A DNA stretch of 64,000 nucleotides. It comes from Sunxiuqinia dokdonensis. GTDB lineage: Bacteria; Bacteroidota; Bacteroidia; Bacteroidales; Prolixibacteraceae. The stretch spans positions 1 to 64,000 of the forward strand of contig NZ_LGIA01000181.1 in NCBI RefSeq assembly GCF_001270965.1, in the 5' to 3' direction. The position numbers were made by a program, and so were the translations under genes. Every line of letters begins with the position of its first letter. Position 1 is the stretch's first letter. Positions 57,982 to 64,000 of this stretch are shown here, piece by piece. The notes under the pieces are model-generated. The model saw nothing but the letters and a program-made list of their open reading frames with translations. It did no database searches and had not been told where the DNA came from.

Positions 57982-58857
57982 ATGGAAATTAAATCATTAG
58001 TTATTGGGATTGGGGAGTTGTTATGGGATGTTTTCCCTGATCAAAAGAAAATAGGTGGGGCACCGGTTAATTTTGCCTATCATGTTTCTAAAATGGGGAT
58101 TGATAGTCTGGCAATCAGTGCTATTGGCAACGATGAGCTAGGCAGGGAACTACTGGATGTAATTGACCAGGCCGGAGTGAATTACAATATCGGTAAAAAT
58201 GAATACCCAACGGGTACCGTACAGGTCACCCTTAGCGGTGACGGCGTTCCGCAATACGAAATTTGTGAACCAGTGGCCTGGGACTTCATTCCTTTAAAAC
58301 CGGAATGGGAAGAAAAAGCCAGCGTGGCTTCGGCTATTTGTTTTGGGTCGCTGGCTCAACGGGGCGAAGTCTCACGAAAAAGCATTCGCCGGCTGATCGA
58401 ACTTGCACACCCTGGGGCATTTAAAGTTTTTGACATCAATTTACGTCAGCAGTTTTATTCCGAGGAATTGATTCGGGAATCACTGAGCCTCTGTAATGTG
58501 TTAAAAATTAATGATGAAGAACTTGAGGTGGTGGCAAAATTTTTCGGACTGTCCAGAAGTCAGGATGATCAGTGCCAAACGCTTTTAGGCCAATTTAAGC
58601 TGGAATTACTGGTGCTTACTTGCGGAACCAACGGAAGCTATCTGTATCGCGGAAGTGAAATCACCTTTAAAGAAACCCCAAAAGTAAAAGTTGCCGATAC
58701 TGTTGGTGCAGGAGATTCATTCACTGCAGCAATTGTTTCGGGGCTCTTAAACAAACAAAGTCTTGATGAAATGCATGAATGGGCCGTAAAACTTTCAGCC
58801 TTTGTATGCACCCAAAACGGGGCTATGCCAGACTATCAAAAAGAAGAACTTTTTTAA
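57982..58857 (+). CDS. PfkB-family fructokinase
   Basis: A 291-residue carbohydrate kinase. It opens with GELLWDVFPDQKKIGGAPVNFAYH, carries FDINLRQQFY, and has the ATP/anion-hole motif DTVGAGDSFTAA with the catalytic Asp. Similar in size and layout to bacteroidal fructokinases of levan loci. It should convert fructose to fructose-6-phosphate in the cytoplasm. Confidence 0.9.
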   Translation: MEIKSLVIGIGELLWDVFPDQKKIGGAPVNFAYHVSKMGIDSLAISAIGNDELGRELLDVIDQAGVNYNIGKNEYPTGTVQVTLSGDGVPQYEICEPVAWDFIPLKPEWEEKASVASAICFGSLAQRGEVSRKSIRRLIELAHPGAFKVFDINLRQQFYSEELIRESLSLCNVLKINDEELEVVAKFFGLSRSQDDQCQTLLGQFKLELLVLTCGTNGSYLYRGSEITFKETPKVKVADTVGAGDSFTAAIVSGLLNKQSLDEMHEWAVKLSAFVCTQNGAMPDYQKEELF

Positions 58858-58887
58858 CAATCAATTTAAACCACTAAATAGAAAATC

Positions 58888-60528
58888 ATGAAGCTTAAAA
58901 TGACGGTTTTATTTTTAATGGCTTTTTCGGCCTTGTTTGCACAGGGAGTAAAGAAAGAACTCACGATTACCAAAAAATACCTGAACTTTCCGGTTGAACA
59001 CGCACAGGAAAGGCAACGGATGACCCTAAAACTTCCGGGAACAGACGATCGATCATTTGTGATCCGGTTAAGTGACGGCAAGCCGGACTATTGGGTATTT
59101 AATGATATGTCTGCTTTTATTGGAAAAACTATCGAAATTGAATATCCCCGGAAAGTTAATGGATGGGATAAGATTTATCAGTCGGGCGAAATTAATGGAG
59201 CCGATAGCCTTTATAGTGAAACTAACCGACCACAATTTCATTTTTCTTCCAGAAGGGGGTGGATTAACGATCCAAACGGCTTGGTTTTCTACGATGGAGA
59301 ATACCATCTTTTTTATCAGCATAATCCTTACGAACGCAATTGGGAAAATATGCATTGGGGTCATGCAGTCAGCACGGATTTGATTCACTGGAGCGAACTT
59401 CCAGATGCACTATGCCCAGATGAAATGGGAACTATGTTTTCAGGGTCAGCAATTGTTGACTATGAAAACAAATCGGGTTTTCAAAAGGGTCGTGAACATG
59501 TTATCGTTGCCGCATACACCGCTGACAGTCCGGAGAAGCAAGTTCAATGTATTGCATATAGCAACGATCGCGGCCGAACTTTTCAAAAATATTCTGAAAA
59601 CCCAGTTATCGACAGCAATGAAAAATGGGGAACAAAAGACTTACGGGATCCTAAAATATTTTGGCATGAAGCATCGGGGAAATGGGTGATGGTTCTACAT
59701 GAAAAAACAGGAATGTCATTTTATGGTTCTGATAACCTAAAGGAGTGGACGTTTAAAAGCCATATTCTTGGCTTTTGGGAATGCCCTGAGCTCTTTGAAT
59801 TACCTGTTGATGGAAACTACCTAAATAAAAAGTGGGTATTGTATGGGGCATCTGGCACTTATCTTATTGGTGCATTTGATGGAGAAGCTTTCACTCCGGA
59901 AACCGACAAACTTCGCTACTTTAGAGGAAAGATGTATGCTGCCCAAACCTTTAATAACGTTCCAGAGGAAGACGGGCGTCGCATCCAGATAGGTTGGGGA
60001 CAAATCGAACAACCAGGAATGCCTTTCAACAGCATGATGATGTTTCCAACAGAGATGACTTTACGTTCCACGAGAGAAGGTGTACGAATGTTCTCTGAAC
60101 CCATAAAGGAAATAGAGAACCTTCATAGTAAAACTTATTCCTGGACAAACTTAGATCGAGAACAAGCAAATGAAGAGTTTAAATCTTTGTCAGGAGATGC
60201 TTTTCACATAAGAATGAAAATTAGACTATTGAAAGGAACTGAATTTAGATTAAATTACAATGGAAATTCACTTCTACACTATGACATTAACTGGAACAAC
60301 TTAAATGGTGAATTTTATGGAGGCGATAATATTGAAACCCTGACTTTCTATTATGAGATACTTGTAGACAAGACTAGTGCCGAAATTTTTGCCGACCATG
60401 GAAAATTTAGCTTGATTCTGCCATTAGCTGAGAAAAAATCTAATCATGGTTTCAAATTCGAAAGCAACTGGGGAGATATTGAAATTGAGGAACTGGAAGT
60501 CCATGAAATTAGATCGATCTGGGAATAG
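58888..60528 (+). CDS. GH32 fructan hydrolase, exported
   Basis: A 546-residue exo-acting fructanase/invertase candidate. A Sec signal peptide ends near ALFAQG, with no lipobox, so it is probably periplasmic. An N-terminal accessory domain (residues 20-110) precedes the propeller. The catalytic triad is intact: D128 in GWINDPNG, D254 in LRDPK, E298 in WECPELFEL. C-terminal beta-sandwich from about residue 420. Confidence 0.93.
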   Translation: MKLKMTVLFLMAFSALFAQGVKKELTITKKYLNFPVEHAQERQRMTLKLPGTDDRSFVIRLSDGKPDYWVFNDMSAFIGKTIEIEYPRKVNGWDKIYQSGEINGADSLYSETNRPQFHFSSRRGWINDPNGLVFYDGEYHLFYQHNPYERNWENMHWGHAVSTDLIHWSELPDALCPDEMGTMFSGSAIVDYENKSGFQKGREHVIVAAYTADSPEKQVQCIAYSNDRGRTFQKYSENPVIDSNEKWGTKDLRDPKIFWHEASGKWVMVLHEKTGMSFYGSDNLKEWTFKSHILGFWECPELFELPVDGNYLNKKWVLYGASGTYLIGAFDGEAFTPETDKLRYFRGKMYAAQTFNNVPEEDGRRIQIGWGQIEQPGMPFNSMMMFPTEMTLRSTREGVRMFSEPIKEIENLHSKTYSWTNLDREQANEEFKSLSGDAFHIRMKIRLLKGTEFRLNYNGNSLLHYDINWNNLNGEFYGGDNIETLTFYYEILVDKTSAEIFADHGKFSLILPLAEKKSNHGFKFESNWGDIEIEELEVHEIRSIWE

Positions 60529-60677
60529 TATGTGCTACCAAATGACATGAATACAATATTTCAACAAAAAAGTTTATGCTCAACACAGTGATTGGCTGGT
60601 AACCAAAAAACAACTATCTCGCCTACCTTTTGAAAAATGGTCAAGCGAAGGCAGAAATTCATCAAAAACTTAAAAAC

Positions 60678-61772
60678 ATGACAAAGCTATTCGTTCATTT
60701 GTTGTTAATCGCGATTGTATTTTTGGGGGCTTGCCAAGATAAGACGAAACAAAGCGAACAAACAGCCGCAGATCCGGCAGTTAAAATCTGGACGGTAGAG
60801 CAGGCCGAGGTCTGGGGCGATGAACATGGCTGGCTTCGGGGCTGCAACTTCAACCCCAGCACGGCCATCAACCAGTTGGAAACCTGGCAAGCCGAAACCT
60901 TCGACCCGGAAACCATTGACCGAGAGTTGGGCTGGGCCGAAGAAATTGGTATGAACTGCATGCGGGTGTACCTGCACCATGTTGCTTGGGAAGTTGACAA
61001 AGAAGGCTTCAAAGATCGTATGAACCAGTACCTGGACATTGCCGACAGCCACGGGATTAAAACCATTTTCGTGTTTTTCGATGATTGTTGGAATGCCACT
61101 TACCAGGCTGGCAAGCAACCCGAACCCAAACCGGGCGTTCATAACTCAGGCTGGGTACGTGACCCGGGCGATTTGCTGCATGAGCAACCCGAACTAACAG
61201 AAACCCTCGAAGTGTATGTGAAAGATGTCCTTACAACATTCGAGGACGACAAACGCATTGTGATGTGGGATTTGTACAATGAGCCCGGAAACTCAGGCTA
61301 CGGCAACAAATCCATGCCTCTGCTGAAGCAAGTATTCGAATGGGGCTGGGAGATTCGTCCTTCGCAGCCTTTATCAGTTGGCGTTTGGAATCTTTCCCTG
61401 GCTGATTTGAATAAATTTCAGGTGAAGAATTCGGATATCGTCACCTATCACAACTATGAAGGGCCGGAAAAACACCAGGCTGCTATCGATTCACTGAAAG
61501 CCTACAACCGTCCGATGGTTTGCACCGAATACATGGCCCGTCGCAACAATAGCCTGTTCCAGAATATCATGCCTATTCTGAAGAAGGAAAATATAGGCGC
61601 CATCAACTGGGGCCTTGTTGCCGGAAAATCAAACACAAAATATGCCTGGGACGACCCCATTCCCGATGGTTCGGAACCGCCACTCTGGTTTCACGAAATC
61701 TTTCATCCCGACGGAACACCTTATAGCCAGGACGAGGTTGATTTGATTAAAAGCTTGACATCGGATGAGTAA
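60678..61772 (+). CDS. GH5-like (clan A) glycoside hydrolase lipoprotein
   Basis: A 364-residue lipoprotein (lipobox VFLGACQD). A TIM-barrel cellulase-type fold is suggested by WLRGCNFNPSTAIN, MNCMRVYLHHVAWE, the acid/base E202 in WDLYNEPGN and nucleophile E284 in VCTEYMA. The substrate is uncertain; relatives are often labelled xylanases. The base composition is richer in G+C than the susCD region, so it may have joined the cluster separately. I start at MTKLFVH, not at an upstream ATG at 60630. Confidence 0.8.
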   Translation: MTKLFVHLLLIAIVFLGACQDKTKQSEQTAADPAVKIWTVEQAEVWGDEHGWLRGCNFNPSTAINQLETWQAETFDPETIDRELGWAEEIGMNCMRVYLHHVAWEVDKEGFKDRMNQYLDIADSHGIKTIFVFFDDCWNATYQAGKQPEPKPGVHNSGWVRDPGDLLHEQPELTETLEVYVKDVLTTFEDDKRIVMWDLYNEPGNSGYGNKSMPLLKQVFEWGWEIRPSQPLSVGVWNLSLADLNKFQVKNSDIVTYHNYEGPEKHQAAIDSLKAYNRPMVCTEYMARRNNSLFQNIMPILKKENIGAINWGLVAGKSNTKYAWDDPIPDGSEPPLWFHEIFHPDGTPYSQDEVDLIKSLTSDE

Positions 61773-61898
61773 TTAGATTAAAAATTGCGTGCTAAATTGA
61801 GTTGAGATTGGAGAGAACTTAAACTGCAGAAATTGCCACAACTATTGCGATTCGTTGAAAGGCAAGTTCTTTTATTATTAACAGTTTAATTCATAACC

Positions 61899-62726
61899 AT
61901 GGAAACATATTGTCAGATCGCTACTGACCTTGAGAATGATTTGTCCGGGATGGGTGAAATCTCGGATAAATTCCCGGAGCAAATAGAGTATGCTACCGGG
62001 CGTTGTAAATTGGCGCTGGATCATCTGCATGAGCTGGTGCTAAAAAAGGGATTTCCTGATAAGAAATCTGAAATTCTGTTTTTTAAGAAGATCAAACCAT
62101 CAGTTTGCAGTAAGCTTATTTACTTTCAGGCTGTCTTCGATCTGGAAAGCATTCGTTTGAAGCTTGACAGCGAAAGCGTCAGAAAATATTTTAGACGGGA
62201 GCAGAAAAGGATTCTGAAGTACATGAAAGATCACAAGGTGAAAGTTCAGTACTACCGTTGTGGTCATCGCCACCTTGATGAAAAATATTTTTTGCGGGAT
62301 AATAGTGAGATTCCTCTGGAAGTAAAAGACAGTCACTCACTTCTGGACGAGAATTTCTTTTCTTGGCATGACCACACGTTTTCCACCATCATGGCAAACG
62401 AAATGCTCCTTGAATACATCAAAAATGAAATGAAAAAACTGGACCATTGTCAGGGAGATAATTTGCCACAATCGAACCTCAAATGGACTGGAAACAAAAT
62501 AGACTTGCAGGAACTCCTTTATGCCATCTATTTTGATGGCTCTGTTAATGATGGCAAGGCCACTATCAAAGAATTGGCTGAAGCCTTCGAGTGGATGTTC
62601 AACATTGAACTCCAGGAGCATATTTATGGGACTCCGGAGCAATTAGTTAAGAGAGCTGATCCTGTCAAGTACCTCACTCACTTGATGGCTATCCTGAGAC
62701 GAAGAATGAACAATAAGCTTAAATGA
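61899..62726 (+). CDS. rteC: RteC domain protein
   Basis: A 275-residue regulator of the RteC family, which in CTnDOT activates excision genes. The C-terminal RteC signature is LKWTGNKIDLQELLYAIYFD, then IKELAEAFEWMFNIEL and LMAILRRRMN. Two helical domains are expected. It marks the mobile-element backbone to the right of the sugar cargo. A structured RNA follows it. Confidence 0.9.
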   Translation: METYCQIATDLENDLSGMGEISDKFPEQIEYATGRCKLALDHLHELVLKKGFPDKKSEILFFKKIKPSVCSKLIYFQAVFDLESIRLKLDSESVRKYFRREQKRILKYMKDHKVKVQYYRCGHRHLDEKYFLRDNSEIPLEVKDSHSLLDENFFSWHDHTFSTIMANEMLLEYIKNEMKKLDHCQGDNLPQSNLKWTGNKIDLQELLYAIYFDGSVNDGKATIKELAEAFEWMFNIELQEHIYGTPEQLVKRADPVKYLTHLMAILRRRMNNKLK

Positions 62727-62783
62727 CCGATTAAAAGATTGTTTGAATCTGTAATGCCATTAACCCGATTTAAGGATGTTTAC

Positions 62784-62791
62784 TATCTTTG
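62784..62791 (+). promoter_or_regulatory. -7 element before the structured RNA
   Basis: TATCTTTG matches TAnnTTTG, followed by GCG. The -33 region is poor. The transcript would begin near 62797, just before the first hairpin. Confidence 0.5.
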
Positions 62792-62796
62792 CGAAA

Positions 62797-63013
62797 CATA
62801 CGATCGATAGAATCTCATCGGGATAGGATCCCGATGAATTGACAATATAAAAAGCGTTGGCTTTTTATTCTTGCTTCTAAAACCGCCAAATTTTAAAGCA
62901 CAACAAGAATAATAAGGATAACGCTCACGCCATGGGCGTGGGCATTCCTATTTGTTGTGCGGGTACTTGGCGGTACCTAGAGGCAGTAGGCTATGTTCCA
63001 CGCCTCTTTTTTT
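62797..63013 (+). ncRNA. candidate structured small RNA downstream of rteC
   Basis: About 217 nt with no reading frame. Stems by eye: CATCGGGAT/ATCCCGATG (62816-62836, perfect); ATAAAAAG/CTTTTTAT (62847-62868); and a long foldback 62882-62974 combining ACCGCCAA/TTGGCGGT, GCACAACAA/TTGTTGTGC and GCTCACGCC/GGCGTGGGC. An alternative fold pairs AGCGTT (62853) with AACGCT (62920) and TTATTCTTG (62865) with CAAGAATAA (62904), which excludes part of the foldback. It ends at a terminator. CTnDOT has a small RNA (RteR) next to rteC; homology to it is not shown. Confidence 0.65.
62979..63013 (+). terminator. terminator of the structured RNA
   Basis: AGAGGC (62979-62984) pairs with GCCTCT (63002-63007), followed by seven T. 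The loop of 17 bases is long but can pair internally. Confidence 0.65.
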
Positions 63014-63052
63014 GTTCGAATTCTAATAACTTACCATCCAACAACAAACACC

Positions 63053-63295
63053 ATGTCATCACTTAATACTAAAAAAATCCGCCAGAATGCCGATTTGGCC
63101 AATGCCGTGTCGAAATGCCCGTTTGGAGAGCCAGTTGCTGATTGTCCATTTATCCCCTACTATGAGATGAAAAATGAACGAGAACAAGTGACACAAATCG
63201 AAATAATCCCACAAAAGAAACTGGAAGAACTGCGCGAATTTCACCGGGCATGCTTGCGGGAATTAATGAAAACTCGGAAAGCCAATTTCCTGTAA
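63053..63295 (+). CDS. small CPF-motif protein, unknown
   Basis: An 80-residue charged protein. It contains the double motif CPFGEPVADCPF followed by IPYYEM, then a helical QKKLEELREFHRACLREL tail. Two of its Cys are nine residues apart, suggesting metal binding or a disulfide, but I recognise no family. The ATG at 63053 follows the RNA terminator; a longer frame from 62993 begins inside the terminator and is rejected. Confidence 0.65.
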   Translation: MSSLNTKKIRQNADLANAVSKCPFGEPVADCPFIPYYEMKNEREQVTQIEIIPQKKLEELREFHRACLRELMKTRKANFL

Positions 63296-63324
63296 TCTAT
63301 ATCCGAACTCACCTTATAACTTAA

Positions 63325-63354
63325 CCATATAAAGCCATGCCTCAGTTTATATGG
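63325..63354. repeat. inverted repeat before the excisionase-like gene
   Basis: CCATATAAA and TTTATATGG form a perfect 9-bp inverted repeat with a 12-base spacer, about 70 bases before the ATG at 63424. Possible operator or RNA hairpin. Confidence 0.55.
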
Positions 63355-63423
63355 GTAATAATTCTGCTTGAAAGCTTGCAACTTTGGAGGAATTCAAATT
63401 GAACCATTCAAAGTTAAATTGTT

Positions 63424-63723
63424 ATGCCAGCAGAAATTATTACCACCGATGATCTGCAGAAATTCAAAATTGAAATCCTGCAGGAATTTAAAAAGATGCT
63501 GAAAGAGCACAACGGGCAGCCTGTCAAGAAATGGCTTAAATCGTATGAAGTCCGCAAATTCCTTGGAATCTCCCAGGGTAAACTTCAAAACATGCGGCAC
63601 AACGGGACCCTACCTTACACTCGAATCGGGTCGGTCATCTTCTATGATGTGGAAGACATCCGTAAGATGATGGAAAATAACCAGGAAGAAGCCAGAAATC
63701 CCCGGATTGATTATTCCCGATGA
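63424..63723 (+). CDS. helix-turn-helix excisionase-like protein
   Basis: A 99-residue protein with an N-terminal coil (residues 8-30) and a MerR/excisionase-type HTH_17 domain: KWLKSYEVRKFLGISQGKLQ, then the wing LPYTRIGSVIFYDVEDIRKM. Such proteins are found next to integrative-element replication genes in Bacteroidota and in CTnDOT act in excision. The stop overlaps the next ATG (ATGA). Confidence 0.88.
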   Translation: MPAEIITTDDLQKFKIEILQEFKKMLKEHNGQPVKKWLKSYEVRKFLGISQGKLQNMRHNGTLPYTRIGSVIFYDVEDIRKMMENNQEEARNPRIDYSR

Positions 63724-64000
63724 ACTATATCAAACACCTGAACGGCTTTTTCGAACGGGTTTCGGGCGATGGAAGATTAACAGCCTATCACATCAGTTTA
63801 TACCTGGCTGTTTTTCAACTCTGGAACCTGAACCGCTTTACCGGAAAGTTTCCCATCAACCGTACCGAACTGATGATACTATCCAGGATCGGATCCGTGA
63901 ACACTTACGCCAAATGCATCAAAGAACTTGATCGATGGAAGTACATCCGGTATTTTCCATCAGCCAACCGGCACTGCGGAAGTGAAGTTAGCTGTATCAG
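63720..64000 (+). CDS. mobile-element regulator-like protein, truncated by the window edge
   Basis: The first 93 codons of a gene that runs off the end, opening MNYIKHLNGFFERVSGDGRL and continuing with HISLYLAVFQLWNLNRF, INRTELMILSRIGS and ELDRWKYIRYFPSANR. It resembles winged-helix-type proteins that follow the excisionase-like gene in Bacteroidota elements. Coupled to the upstream gene by an ATGA overlap. Function unknown. Confidence 0.75.
   Translation, partial: MNYIKHLNGFFERVSGDGRLTAYHISLYLAVFQLWNLNRFTGKFPINRTELMILSRIGSVNTYAKCIKELDRWKYIRYFPSANRHCGSEVSCI

Noticed and set aside
61814-61870. AGAACTT/AAGTTCT inverted repeat before rteC
   Set aside because: Seven base pairs separated by 43 bases is within chance expectation for AT-rich sequence.
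62993-63052. Longer start for the CPF-motif protein
   Set aside because: It begins inside the terminator hairpin of the preceding RNA; ATG at 63053 is more plausible.

Overview
The window comes from a member of the Bacteroidota, most likely the Marinilabiliales/Prolixibacteraceae area. I infer this from the rplA-rplJ-rplL-rpoB-rpoC-DUF3467 order, the repeated TAnnTTTG promoter elements, SusC/SusD proteins, DUF4924, FecR/ECF pairs and an RteC-type mobile backbone. Placement below phylum is inference.

Positions 1-44600 look like core chromosome. Going from left to right: the ribosomal-protein/RNA-polymerase operon (43-10277), with a terminator-like attenuator between rplL and rpoB; dodecin and a Tat-exported Gfo/Idh/MocA oxidoreductase; an OadG-OadA-OadB sodium-pump decarboxylase (12566-16016) facing PEP carboxylase (16423-19131); tRNA-Phe; an M16 protease and O-methyltransferase pair; a group B-like [FeFe] hydrogenase; an aminotransferase, a GroES-like protein, a histidine kinase and Map; thioesterase, MiaA, SmpB, Udk, ManA, EngB, Prs, L25 and Pth; a DCC thiol protein and a LysM amidase; a split UshA-like nucleotidase; and Lnt. 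Intergenic gaps carry degenerate short tandem repeats.

At 44215-44602 a strong promoter reads through a decayed tRNA-Ser fragment into intact tRNA-Ser(GCU) and tRNA-Pro(UGG). Just behind tRNA-Pro come a cluster of inverted GGTGACC repeats and an IntDOT-like tyrosine recombinase. The rest of the window appears to be the left part of an integrative element whose right end lies outside. Its cargo is a complete fructan-type polysaccharide utilisation locus: ECF sigma, FecR anti-sigma, STN-bearing SusC, SusD, a GH32-fold lipoprotein that has lost all three catalytic motifs, a GH172 (DUF2961) lipoprotein, an MFS sugar porter, a PfkB fructokinase, an intact GH32 and a GH5-like lipoprotein. The likely flow is: oligosaccharide sensed and imported by SusC/D, helped by the dead GH32 as a binding protein; fructose bonds cleaved by GH172 and GH32; fructose imported by the porter and phosphorylated by the kinase.

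The mobile backbone resumes at 61899 with rteC. It is followed by an apparent free-standing structured RNA with its own promoter and terminator (about 62797-63013), a small CPF-motif protein, an excisionase-like helix-turn-helix protein and a truncated element protein at the window edge. The two most interesting items are the GH32 pseudoenzyme in the surface-binding-protein position and the structured RNA downstream of rteC.
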